A DNA stretch of 64,000 nucleotides from DATIRA01 sp963766505 (lineage in GTDB: Bacteria; Pseudomonadota; Gammaproteobacteria; Steroidobacterales; Steroidobacteraceae). Every line of letters begins with the position of its first letter. Positions within the stretch are counted from its first letter, which is position 1. This document shows positions 44,962 through 53,454 of this stretch, one piece after another. The position numbers were made by a program, and so were the translations under genes. The DNA lies in assembly GCA_963766505.1 (NCBI GenBank), contig CAVYAL010000010.1, forward strand, positions 1-64,000. The letters are read 5' to 3'. The notes beneath the pieces are model-generated. The model was not told where the DNA came from. It worked only from the letters and a program-made list of their open reading frames with translations, and searched no databases.

Positions 44962-45916
44962 ATGACGCGACGCCTCGACCGCATTCTCGCCGTGCTCGAT
45001 CCGACGTCCGACGCACAGCCCGCGCTGCTCAAGGCAGCTTTTCTCGCGGAAAAATGCCGCGCTACGCTCGAGTTGTTCGCCTGCGACTTCGACCCGTCGC
45101 TGAGCGGGCAGCCGTTCTTCGACACCGAGAAGCTCGGTGAATTGAGAAAGGAATTCATCGCGGAGCGGCTCGAATGGCTGGAGGACACCGCCGACCAGCT
45201 CCGCGGGCGAGGCCTCGCGATTGAGACTCATGTGCATTGGGACAACCCGCTGTACCGCGGCATCGTCAATCGGGTCGAGGAGTCTTCGCCTGACCTGGTC
45301 GTGAAAGACACTCATTATCATTCAGCTTTGCGCCGCTCGCTGTTCACCAACACCGACTGGAACCTGATCCGCAGCTGCCCGGCTCCGCTGCTGCTCGCCA
45401 AGCCCGGGCCCTGGAAGGAACATCCCTGCGTCGTGGCGGCGCTCGACCCGAATCACGGTGGCGACAAGCCGGCAGCGCTGGATCACGGGATCCTCGACTA
45501 TGCGCAACTGGTGGCGCGCGCCACCGGCGGCGACGTGCACGCGGTGCACGCGTTCTTTCCGGCCGCGCTGCTCGCGGCGACTACCGGGGTCCCGGGCCTG
45601 CCGGTCGTGCCCGGTAGCTCCCGGCAGCGACGTCATCCAGGCCGAGCGACGCAGGATCACCGAGTCGCTCGAGGAGATCTGCCGGTCCCACGGGCTCGAG
45701 CCCGACCGGGTGCGCCTCGAGCAGGGCTTCGCGGTCGAGCTGCTGCCCAGGCTCGCCGAGACTCTCGGGGCGGACCTGCTGGTCATGGGCGCGATCTCCC
45801 GCAGCCGTCTGCGGGAACTGTTCATCGGCAGCACGGCCGAGCGCATTCTCGACCGGCTCCACTGCGACGTGCTGGTGGTGAAGTCCGAGGACTTCGCCGA
45901 GGACCTGCCCTTCTAG
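44962..45916 (+). pseudogene. tandem UspA-domain universal stress protein, frameshifted (+1)
   Basis: Two-domain universal stress protein like UspE, about 317 residues if restored. The first UspA domain (RILAVLDPTSDAQPALLKAAFLAEK to PAPLLLAKPG) and the start of the second (CVVAALDPNHGG) are in the first frame up to about 45609. The rest (SDVIQAERRRITESLEEICR, LLVMGAISRSRLRELFIGSTAERIL, DVLVVKSEDF) is one base on. A single extra base between 45609 and 45625 explains it. ATP-binding motif GxxxRxxLxxxxxGSTAE is intact. UspA genes near cco clusters are often oxygen- or FNR-regulated. GGAGGT site before the ATG. Confidence 0.82.
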
Positions 45917-46010
45917 CCTGACGCGAATGTGACTCGCCGCACACTCGGTTGTGCGCGAGCGGTCGCCGCTTCACATATCCACGGACCGGGCGCCCATATA
46001 CTCCCGCGTC

Positions 46011-48092
46011 ATGCCCGCAGATGTGCTGCTGATCAGCGCCCAGCCCGAAGATGAGAAGGCACTCCAGGGAATCCTGGAGTCGCTGCGCGGCCGACCCTAT
46101 CGCCTGGTCACCACGCGCAGCCTCGCGGAGGGGCTCGCACGGTTGAGAGCCGGCAGGATCGAGGTTGCGATGCTCGACCTGAACCTGCCCGACAGCCAGG
46201 GGCTCACGACCTTCCTGCGCGTCCAGCCGAAGGCCACCAACGTCCCGATCGTCGTGCTCGTGGACGAGCGCGACGAGGAACCCGGTACCCAGGCCGTCAG
46301 CCGCGGCGCGCTCGACTACCTCGTCAGGCAGCACTTCTCGCCGCAGCTCGTGGACAAGGCGCTGCGCTACGCGACGGAGCGTACGCATACGCTGCTGGCG
46401 CTGAAGGCCTCCGAGCAGCGCTACCGCGAGCTGTTCCAGAACGTGACCGCCGGCGTGTTCCAGACCACGGCCGACGGCAAGTTCATGGCGGCCAATCCCG
46501 CGCTGGTGCGCATGCTCGGCTATGAATCCGAGGACGAGCTCCTCGAACTCGACATCGCGGGCGACGTCTACATGGATGCCGGGCATCGACCGGACTGGGT
46601 CAAGACGATGTCGGAATCGGGCGAGATCCGCAACGCGGAGCTCGTGCTCAAGCGCAAGGATGGCAGCAAGATCGTGGTGCTCGAGAACTCGCGCGCCGTG
46701 CGCGACGAGCAGGGCTGCGTCCTGTTCTTCGAGGGCACGCTGACGGACATCACCGCGGCGCACGAGCTCTCGCAGCAGCTGTCCTACGACGCGAGCCATG
46801 ACCCGCTGACGGGCCTCGCGAACCGCCGCGAGTTCGAGATCCAGCTGCAGCGGGCCCTGGAGATGAACCAGGCGACCGGCGCAAGCCACGCGGTGTTCTT
46901 CATGGACCTGGACCGCTTCAAGACCGTCAACGACACCTGTGGCCATGTCGCGGGCGACGAGCTGCTGCGCCAGCTCGGTCACGTGCTGCAGCAGAAGCTG
47001 CGCGCCGGCGACCTGGTGGCGCGGCTGGGCGGCGACGAGTTCGGCGTGCTGCTGCACAACTGCGGCACCGAGGACGCGCTCGCTGTCGCCCACAGCCTGC
47101 TCAGGACGGTGGACGAGTTCCAGTTCGTCTGGGGCGCGAACACGTTCAGCCTCGGGGCGAGCATCGGCGTTGTACCGGTCAATGGCAGCCTGCGGCGCCT
47201 CGCGCAGGTGATGAACGCCGCGGACACGGCCTGCTATGCAGCGAAGGACTCGGGCCGCAATCGCGTGTTCGTGCATCGCGAGGACCACGCGCTGAGCGCG
47301 CGCCGCCACGGCGAGATGGAGTGGGTCGCCCGCGCGAAGCGCGCGCTGGTCGAGAACCGGCTGTTCCTGGTGGCCCAGCCGATCATGCCTCTGGACGCGA
47401 GCTCGGGCGAGGCGCCGCACTACGAGATGCTGGTGAGGATGCGCGACGAAACCGGGCGGACGGTTCCGCCCGGCGCATTCCTGCCCACCGTCGAGCGCTA
47501 CAACCTGTCCGTGCGCTATGACCGCTGGGTGATCGAGACGGCGCTCGGCTGGATGCGGGCGAATGACGAGGCGCTCCGGCGCGTCTCGCGGTTCTTCATC
47601 AACCTCTCGCGCGACTCCGTGGTCGATCCCGACACGGCAGCCTTCATCCGGCAGGCCGTAGCGCACGCGGGGATGGATCCGCAGCGGCTGGGTTTTGAGG
47701 CCAGCGAGAGTGTGGCGATCGGCAACCTGAGCCGTGCGAACACGCTGATCGCGGAGTTGAGGCGCATGGGCTGTGCGTTCGGGTTGGACGATTTCGGCAG
47801 CGGCGTCTCGTCCTTCGCCTACCTGAAGGCGCTCGGGGCGGACTACCTGAAGATCGACGGCATGTTCGTCGGCAACATCTCCCAGGACAAGGTGGACTAC
47901 GCGATGGTGCGGTCCATCAACGAGATCGGCCACGTGATGGGCAAGAAGGTGATCGCCGAATCGGTCGAGAGCGACGCCGTGCTCGCCAAGCTGCGCGAGA
48001 TCGGCGTCGACTACGCGCAGGGCTTCGCCGTGGGCGAGCCTCGCCCGATCGAGCAGCTCGCGAGCGTCTCGGTCGAGGATCTGCTCGCCTGA
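46011..48092 (+). CDS. REC-PAS-GGDEF-EAL cyclic-di-GMP signalling protein
   Basis: 693-residue cytoplasmic protein. Order: receiver domain (1-125, Asp in AMLDLNLPDSQGL), PAS (about 140-260), GGDEF diguanylate cyclase (about 265-430, RLGGDEFGVLL intact), EAL phosphodiesterase (about 440-690). The EAL signature is YEMLVRM (E-M-L variant); FEASESVAI, LDDFGSGVSSFAYLKALGADYLKIDG and AESVES catalytic residues are retained, so either activity is possible. An upstream phosphorelay probably controls it. It is the only obvious cyclic-di-GMP enzyme in the window and could feed the riboswitch at 18255. The ATG at 46011 fits the receiver start. Confidence 0.9.
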   Translation: MPADVLLISAQPEDEKALQGILESLRGRPYRLVTTRSLAEGLARLRAGRIEVAMLDLNLPDSQGLTTFLRVQPKATNVPIVVLVDERDEEPGTQAVSRGALDYLVRQHFSPQLVDKALRYATERTHTLLALKASEQRYRELFQNVTAGVFQTTADGKFMAANPALVRMLGYESEDELLELDIAGDVYMDAGHRPDWVKTMSESGEIRNAELVLKRKDGSKIVVLENSRAVRDEQGCVLFFEGTLTDITAAHELSQQLSYDASHDPLTGLANRREFEIQLQRALEMNQATGASHAVFFMDLDRFKTVNDTCGHVAGDELLRQLGHVLQQKLRAGDLVARLGGDEFGVLLHNCGTEDALAVAHSLLRTVDEFQFVWGANTFSLGASIGVVPVNGSLRRLAQVMNAADTACYAAKDSGRNRVFVHREDHALSARRHGEMEWVARAKRALVENRLFLVAQPIMPLDASSGEAPHYEMLVRMRDETGRTVPPGAFLPTVERYNLSVRYDRWVIETALGWMRANDEALRRVSRFFINLSRDSVVDPDTAAFIRQAVAHAGMDPQRLGFEASESVAIGNLSRANTLIAELRRMGCAFGLDDFGSGVSSFAYLKALGADYLKIDGMFVGNISQDKVDYAMVRSINEIGHVMGKKVIAESVESDAVLAKLREIGVDYAQGFAVGEPRPIEQLASVSVEDLLA

Positions 48093-48129
48093 GGCCTCCC
48101 TCGAGGGCGGCCGTGCCGCCCGGTGAGGC

Positions 48130-49890
48130 TCACTTCTGCAGCACGTACTCCCCGGGGGCCGGGCCGAGCGGCTTGTAGCCCTTCTTCGCGGCGCCCATCG
48201 GCGGTGGCGGAACCTTGGTCTTCGCGGAATGGCTTGCCAGCCAGGCCGCCCAGGTCGGCCACCACGACCCCGGCAGGGGTTCCACCTTCTCGATGAACTT
48301 GTCCGGCGACAGCAGCCTCGCGCCGGCGCGACTGTTGTGGACGCGATGGCGCCGGCGAGGATGCTGCGGCCCGCTGATGATGCCCGCGTTGTGGCCGCCG
48401 CTGGTCAGGCAGAACGTGTAGTCCACCGAGCGCACCAGCCTGCCGACCTTGTAGACCGAGCGCCAGGGCGCGACATGGTCGGTCTCAGTGCCGACCACGA
48501 ACATCGGCACGGTGATGTCGGACAGGCTGATCGTCTCGCCGTTTGCGACGTAGCGGCCCTCGGCGAGGTCGTTGTTCAGGTAGAGCTGGTGCAGGTAGTC
48601 CGTGTGCATGCGGTAGGCCATCCGCGTGCCGTCGGCGTTCCAGGCCATCAGGTCGTTGAGCCCGGTCCGCTCGCCCCGCAGGTACGTGCCGATCGTCGGG
48701 CCCCACAGCAGGTCGTAGGTCCTGAGCAGCTGGAAGGCGCTGCCCATCTGCCGGCTGTCGAGCACGCCCTTCTTCCACATCATCGCCTCGAGCATCGCGA
48801 GCTGCGCCGGGCTGATGAACACCGAAAGCTCGCCGGGCTCGCTGAAGTCCGTCTGCGCTGCGAACATCGTCGCGCTCGCCAGGCGCTCGTCGTCCTGCGC
48901 GGCGAGTTCGGCGGCGGCGATCGACAGCAGCGTGCCGCCGATGCAGTAGCCCACCGCGTGGACCTTGCGGCGTGGGACCACGGCGTTGACGGCGTCCAGC
49001 GCCGCGCGCACGCCGAGCGTCAGGTAGTCGTCCATCACCAGGTCGCGGTCCTCGGCCGTCGGGTTCTTCCAGGAGATCATGAACACCGTGTGGCCAAGGT
49101 CGGTGAGGTACTTGACCAGCGAGTTCTTCGGCGACAGGTCGAGGATGTAGTACTTCATGATCCAGGCCGGCACGATCAATACCGGCTCGGCGAACACCTT
49201 CGGCGTCTGCGGCGAGTACTGGATCAGCTCCATCAGCTGGTTACGCAGGATCACCTTGCCCGGCGTGGCCCCGACCTGCTTTCCTACTTCGTAGTGCTCC
49301 GCACCTGACGGTGGCTGCCCCTTCAGCGTGCGCTGCAGGTCCTCGGCCAGGTGCTTGACGCCGCGCACCAGGTTGCGGCCATTCTCCTCGACCGTCTGCG
49401 TGATCAGCTGCGGGTTGGTCGGCAGGTAGTTGTCCGGCGCGAGGAACTCCAGGCCCTCCCGGACGGTGAATGCCGCGATGTTCTCCGAAGCCGGGTCGGC
49501 GCCGGGAACGTTCTTGACCGCCTCGCGAGCGAGGTCGGAGGCCGCGATGAAGGACTGCGCGAGCAGGTTGAACGGGAACCTGGACCAGGCCGGATCCGAG
49601 AAGCGGGTGGAGTAGGGGGTCCCCTCGGCTTCGGGCGTGGCGCCGCCTGTGAGCGCGCCGCCAGCGAACTGCGCCAGCGCCAGGCTCTTCCTGAGCGCGC
49701 TGCCGGCGAGCTTCACCTGGTGTCCAGGCGAAGTCGCCATGTGCGAGAGGACGTTGAGCCAGGCGCCACCAAACGCGTGTGGCGACAGTCCGCCCGTCCA
49801 CTGCCCCAGCGTAGCCAGCATGTGGCGGGAGGCATCGTCGGACGCGACCGTGGAGCCCTTGCCGGCAGGTTTCTTCTCGCTCATTGCCAT
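48130..49890 (-). CDS. phaC: class I polyhydroxyalkanoate synthase
   Basis: 586-residue PHA polymerase, joining 3-hydroxyacyl-CoA monomers into storage polyester on granules. The lipase-like box is GYCIGG with catalytic Cys316; Asp and His follow in TETDHVAPWRSVY and SGGHNAGIISGP. The PhaC N-terminal domain (NPQLITQTVEENGRNLVRGVKHLAEDL) is complete. C-terminal Lys/Pro-rich tail. No phaA, phaB, or phasin in the window; the FadI-like thiolase at 11037 could supply precursors but this is speculative. Confidence 0.93.
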   Translation of the reverse strand: MAMSEKKPAGKGSTVASDDASRHMLATLGQWTGGLSPHAFGGAWLNVLSHMATSPGHQVKLAGSALRKSLALAQFAGGALTGGATPEAEGTPYSTRFSDPAWSRFPFNLLAQSFIAASDLAREAVKNVPGADPASENIAAFTVREGLEFLAPDNYLPTNPQLITQTVEENGRNLVRGVKHLAEDLQRTLKGQPPSGAEHYEVGKQVGATPGKVILRNQLMELIQYSPQTPKVFAEPVLIVPAWIMKYYILDLSPKNSLVKYLTDLGHTVFMISWKNPTAEDRDLVMDDYLTLGVRAALDAVNAVVPRRKVHAVGYCIGGTLLSIAAAELAAQDDERLASATMFAAQTDFSEPGELSVFISPAQLAMLEAMMWKKGVLDSRQMGSAFQLLRTYDLLWGPTIGTYLRGERTGLNDLMAWNADGTRMAYRMHTDYLHQLYLNNDLAEGRYVANGETISLSDITVPMFVVGTETDHVAPWRSVYKVGRLVRSVDYTFCLTSGGHNAGIISGPQHPRRRHRVHNSRAGARLLSPDKFIEKVEPLPGSWWPTWAAWLASHSAKTKVPPPPMGAAKKGYKPLGPAPGEYVLQK

Positions 49891-49987
49891 TCCCCCGTTG
49901 TCCGATTCTTTGGCAGTGCAAAAAAACCGAGTATATCCGCGTCGACCGGCCCCGCAACTTCGCGTACCGACCGTGCCCCGGCGCTGC

Positions 49988-51196
49988 TCAGATCGTCTTC
50001 AGGTCGACGGCCGGATCCGCCAGCAGCGCCGGATCGGGGCACTTGCGCTCGCCGATCCAGCGCTTGCCGGTCATGAAGTCCTTCGGGCTGCTGACCGCAT
50101 CGACCGCGAGCAGCTCGCCGCCACGCAGGTAATAGAGCGCGAAATGGCCGCTGTCCGGATCGCCCCGCAGCACGGTCTGGTCGTAGCCCTCCGACAGTCC
50201 GGCGATCTGCAGCTTCACCTCGTACTGGTCCGACCAGAACCAGGGCACGTGCTCGTGCCGGGCGGGACGCCCGCAGATGTTCGCCGCTGCGGTCTTCCCC
50301 TGCTCGACCGCGTTGTCCACCGACTCGAGACGGACGCGACGTCCGTAGCGGATGCTCGGGTGATTGGTGCAGTCGCCCGCGGCGTACACCTGCGGGTCGG
50401 AGCTCAGGCAGTGCTCGTCCACCCACACGCCGTTCTCGCACCTCAGGCCCGCGGCGGCGGCCAGCGTGACGTCCGGCAGGATGCCCACGCCGACGATCAC
50501 GAGGTCGGCCGGGAACTCGCCGGCGCCACAGGCGACCGCTTCGACCCGTCCCGTCCCCTTGAACGCGGTGACGGCCTGGTTGCAGAGGACGCGCACGCCC
50601 TCGCGCTCGTGCCTGCGGAGGTAGAAGGACGAAATTTCAGGAGCGACGACCCGGGCCATCGGCCGCTCCGCGGTCTCGAGCACGGTGACGTCGAGCCCGA
50701 GCTGGCGTGCCGAGGCCGCCGCCTCCAGGCCGATATAGCCCGCGCCTACGACTACCAGCCGCCGGCCTCGTGCGAGTTCGGCACGGATGGCCTGCACGTC
50801 GGCAATGTTGCGCAGGCAATGGATGCCATCGAGCGTCGCGCCAGGCACCTCGAGGCGCCGGGGGCGGCTCCCGACGCAGAGCAGCAGCTTCTCGTAGCCG
50901 ATCTCGCCGCCGTCGTCGAGGCGCAGGCGACGGGATGAGAGTTCGAGCGCAGTGACCCGGACGCCGAGGCGCGTCTCCACGCGGGCCTGTGCGTAGAAGC
51001 CGGCGCTGCGCAGCAGCAGCCGCTCTACGGGCATTTCGCCGGCGAGGAATTTCTTCGACAGTGGCGGGCGGTTGTAGGGCAGGTGCGGCTCGTCGCCCAC
51101 CAGCACGATCGGGCCGGCATAGCCCTCCCGGCGCAGCGTCTCGATGGCCTGCACCGCAGCGTGGCTTGCACCGACGATGACCACCGGTTTCGTCAT
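49988..51196 (-). CDS. FAD-dependent ferredoxin reductase-type oxidoreductase
   Basis: 402-residue class-I-like pyridine nucleotide-disulfide oxidoreductase, resembling ferredoxin/rubredoxin reductases of Rieske oxygenase systems. FAD motif VVIVGASHAAVQAIETLRREGYAG, NAD motif VVVGAGYIGLEAAA (GxGxxG), YAAGDCTNH near the second FAD contact, and the reductase C-domain (WSDQYEVKLQIAG). Start at ATG 51196. Electron acceptor unknown; the [2Fe-2S] ferredoxin at 51937 might be one, but the PII gene lies between and faces the other way. Confidence 0.85.
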   Translation of the reverse strand: MTKPVVIVGASHAAVQAIETLRREGYAGPIVLVGDEPHLPYNRPPLSKKFLAGEMPVERLLLRSAGFYAQARVETRLGVRVTALELSSRRLRLDDGGEIGYEKLLLCVGSRPRRLEVPGATLDGIHCLRNIADVQAIRAELARGRRLVVVGAGYIGLEAAASARQLGLDVTVLETAERPMARVVAPEISSFYLRRHEREGVRVLCNQAVTAFKGTGRVEAVACGAGEFPADLVIVGVGILPDVTLAAAAGLRCENGVWVDEHCLSSDPQVYAAGDCTNHPSIRYGRRVRLESVDNAVEQGKTAAANICGRPARHEHVPWFWSDQYEVKLQIAGLSEGYDQTVLRGDPDSGHFALYYLRGGELLAVDAVSSPKDFMTGKRWIGERKCPDPALLADPAVDLKTI

Positions 51197-51393
51197 GGCC
51201 GGTTCATCTCCTTTACCCGTGTGGCGGCTGTGGCATGATGCCGCAGCGCTCCGATGAACGCAGCCTCGAGTCCGGCGGCCGGGCCGGGAAGGGGAGCCGT
51301 CGGCGCACCACGGCCGGGCAGCGTGGCCGGCTCGGCGCTCCAAGCTGGTGCGGCGGGATCCTGCGAGGCCCGGTTCCCGGGGTCGGGCAGGGT

Positions 51394-51409
51394 CGGCACG
51401 GAACGTGCA
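51394..51409 (+). promoter_or_regulatory. sigma-54-type promoter of the PII gene
   Basis: CGGCACGGAACGTGCA matches TGGCACG-N4-TTGCA with GG-to-GC spacing of 12 and two mismatches, 126 bases upstream of the PII start. GCACCA (about 51309) and TGGTGC (about 51348) upstream form an inverted pair that could be part of an enhancer for NtrC. glnK is classically NtrC/sigma-54 controlled. Confidence 0.65.
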
Positions 51410-51534
51410 TAACGAATCGGGACGGGTCCGCCGACGTGCGGAACAGGGGCCGGGTCTCGGTTTCCACTAGCGTGGAATCGCAACCGGCTGCCGGAGAATC
51501 CGGAGCATATCGAGAGACGAGGAGCCAAAGCCCT

Positions 51535-51873
51535 ATGAAGCTGATCAGCGCAATCATCAAACCCTTCAAGCTGGACGACGTCCGCGCAGCCCTGTCGGAA
51601 ATCGGCGTCTCCGGCATGACGGTGACGGAGGTGAAAGGCTTCGGGCGCCAGCGCGGCCACACCGAGCTCTACCGTGGCGCGGAGTACGTGGTGGATTTCG
51701 TTCCGAAGACCCGCATCGAGGTCGCCGTCAAGGACGGCATCGTGGACCAGGTCATCGAGGCCATCGTCAGTGCAGCCCGCACCGGCAAGGTCGGCGATGG
51801 AAAGATCTTCATCAGCGACGTCGAGCGCGCGATACGCATACGTACCGGCGAGGCTGACGACCAGGCGCTCTGA
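51535..51873 (+). CDS. glnK: PII nitrogen-regulatory signal protein (GlnB/GlnK)
   Basis: 112 residues. Trimeric signal protein sensing 2-oxoglutarate, ATP/ADP and glutamine. Uridylylation site Tyr51 lies in GHTELYRGAEY; the C-loop TGKVGDGKIFI and ERAIRIRTGE are intact. The symbol glnK rather than glnB is suggested by the sigma-54 promoter, but no amtB follows, so glnB is equally possible. Good GGAG site. Confidence 0.9.
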   Translation: MKLISAIIKPFKLDDVRAALSEIGVSGMTVTEVKGFGRQRGHTELYRGAEYVVDFVPKTRIEVAVKDGIVDQVIEAIVSAARTGKVGDGKIFISDVERAIRIRTGEADDQAL

Positions 51874-51936
51874 CCGCGGGGCACGCTGGAACGCCACGAA
51901 TCGACGCCCAGGCGGCCCGAAGGGAGCCGAGGCCCG

Positions 51937-52311
51937 ATGGCCGACCCGCTGCAGAACGCAATCCAGACCCTGCGGATCGGTCGCCAGCGGCGGCACGTGT
52001 TCCTGTGCGTCGCCGGCAAGTGCGCGCCGCGCGCGCGTGCCCAGCAGAGCTGGGAGTACCTGAAGCTGCGCCTGCGGCAACTCGGCCTGCAGGACGCAGA
52101 CGGCGGTGTACTCAGGACCAAGGCAGACTGCCTGCGAATCTGCGCCCAGGGGCCTGTCGCGGTCATCTATCCCGACGGCACCTGGTACCGGGACTGCACG
52201 CCTGCCAATCTGGAGCGGATCATCACCGAGCATCTGGTCGGCGGCCAGCCGGTCGCGGAGCTGGTGATTGCGGAAGCGCCGCTTGATAAGGGGATAGGGG
52301 ATAGGGACTAG
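51937..52311 (+). CDS. thioredoxin-fold [2Fe-2S] ferredoxin
   Basis: 124-residue ferredoxin with four cluster cysteines in the typical pattern (FLCVAGKCAP and DCLRICAQGPVAVIYPDGTWY). This is the (2Fe-2S)-binding subgroup related to NuoE and Aquifex ferredoxin, involved in electron transfer. Its last nine residues (LDKGIGDRD) come from the start of the GGGGATA repeat array, so the array seems to have extended the C-terminus. Confidence 0.85.
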   Translation: MADPLQNAIQTLRIGRQRRHVFLCVAGKCAPRARAQQSWEYLKLRLRQLGLQDADGGVLRTKADCLRICAQGPVAVIYPDGTWYRDCTPANLERIITEHLVGGQPVAELVIAEAPLDKGIGDRD

Positions 52312-52461
52312 GGGATAGGGGGTAGGGGATAGGGGATAGGGGAGCGGCGCGGACCCATCCGTCGGTCGTGTCGTTCACTATCCGCTACCCACTATTCACT
52401 ATCCGCTATCCTTCTGCCCTACCCCCTACCCCCTATCCCCTACCCCCTACCCCCTTCCCCA
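52287..52461. repeat. G-rich/C-rich inverted telomere-like repeat array
   Basis: Left half: at least seven runs of GGGG separated by ATA, ACTA or related loops (GGGGATAGGGGATAGGG and so on to 52345). Right half: CTATCCGCTACCCACTATTC followed by repeated CCCTACCCCCTA to the qor start at 52461. The halves are approximately complementary, so they could form a long cruciform, and the left half is a strong G-quadruplex motif on the plus strand. Same family as 33070 and 36175. Confidence 0.82.
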
Positions 52462-53435
52462 TGCCCTACGCCATCCGCATCCACAGCTTCGGCGGCCCTG
52501 AAGTCATGAAGTGGGAGCCTGTCGGGGCCGTCGAGCCGGGTCCGAACGAGGTCCTGGTCCGTCATACGGCCATCGGTCTCAATTTCATCGACATCTACGA
52601 ACGTACCGGCCTGTACCCGAACCCGTTGCCGACCGGTCTCGGCCGCGAGGCGGCGGGTGTGGTCGTCGCCACCGGCTCCAAGGTGACGGGCCTGCGCGAG
52701 GGCGATCGCGTCGGCTACTTCTCCGACCAGCCCGGCACCTACGCGGAGGAACGCATCGTTGCGGCGGACCGTCTGATGAAGATCCCCGACGGCGTCAGCG
52801 ACCGCCTGGCTGCTGCGGCGATGCTGAAGGGGCTCACGGCGCAGTTCCTGCTGCGCCGCACTTACCGGGTCAAGCGCGGCACTGTCGCGGTGATCCACGC
52901 CGCTGCCGGTGGTGTCGGCATGATCGCGACGCAGTGGGCAAACCGGCTCGGCGCAACCGTGATCGGCGTGGTGGGCAGCGACGCGAAGGCCGAAGTGGCC
53001 CGCCGGCACGGCTGTCACCACGTGTTGATCCTCGGCCGGGACGAGCTTGCTGCCGCGGTGCGCAAGCTGACGCGTGGACGCGGCGCTCACGTGGTCTACG
53101 ACTCGGTAGGCAAGGACACTTTCTTCGCCTCGCTCGATTGCCTGCGACCTCTCGGCATGATGGTGAGCTATGGCAACGCCTCCGGGCCGGTGCCGGCGAT
53201 ACAGCCGCTCGAGCTGGGCAAGCGGGGTTCGCTGTTCCTGACGCGGCCGACCTTGTTCCACTACGCCGCGAAGCGCTCGGACCTCGAGCGCGGTGCGAAG
53301 GAACTCTTCGAGGTGATCGGCAGCGGTGCGGTGCGCATCGAGATCGGACAGACCTACCCGTTGCGGGACGTGGCGCAGGCGCATCGTGACCTGGAGGGCC
53401 GCCGTACGGTGGGTTCGACCGTGCTGCTGCCCTGA
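52461..53435 (+). CDS. quinone oxidoreductase (zinc-independent MDR family)
   Basis: 324-residue NADPH:quinone reductase (QOR-like). GROES-like N-terminal domain, NADPH motif AAAGGVGMIATQWA near residue 155, FIDIYERTGLYPNPLPTGLGREAAG typical of the family, no zinc ligands. It reduces quinones or enones by one electron. The ATG at 52461 follows the C-rich repeat directly; no Shine-Dalgarno site is present. Confidence 0.9.
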   Translation: MPYAIRIHSFGGPEVMKWEPVGAVEPGPNEVLVRHTAIGLNFIDIYERTGLYPNPLPTGLGREAAGVVVATGSKVTGLREGDRVGYFSDQPGTYAEERIVAADRLMKIPDGVSDRLAAAAMLKGLTAQFLLRRTYRVKRGTVAVIHAAAGGVGMIATQWANRLGATVIGVVGSDAKAEVARRHGCHHVLILGRDELAAAVRKLTRGRGAHVVYDSVGKDTFFASLDCLRPLGMMVSYGNASGPVPAIQPLELGKRGSLFLTRPTLFHYAAKRSDLERGAKELFEVIGSGAVRIEIGQTYPLRDVAQAHRDLEGRRTVGSTVLLP

Positions 53436-53454
53436 GGCGGTGCGCGTCCGAGCG

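Noticed and set aside
45822..47933. A 703-residue minus-strand open frame
   Set aside because: Antisense to the GGDEF-EAL gene, which has all its catalytic motifs; the opposing frame has none.
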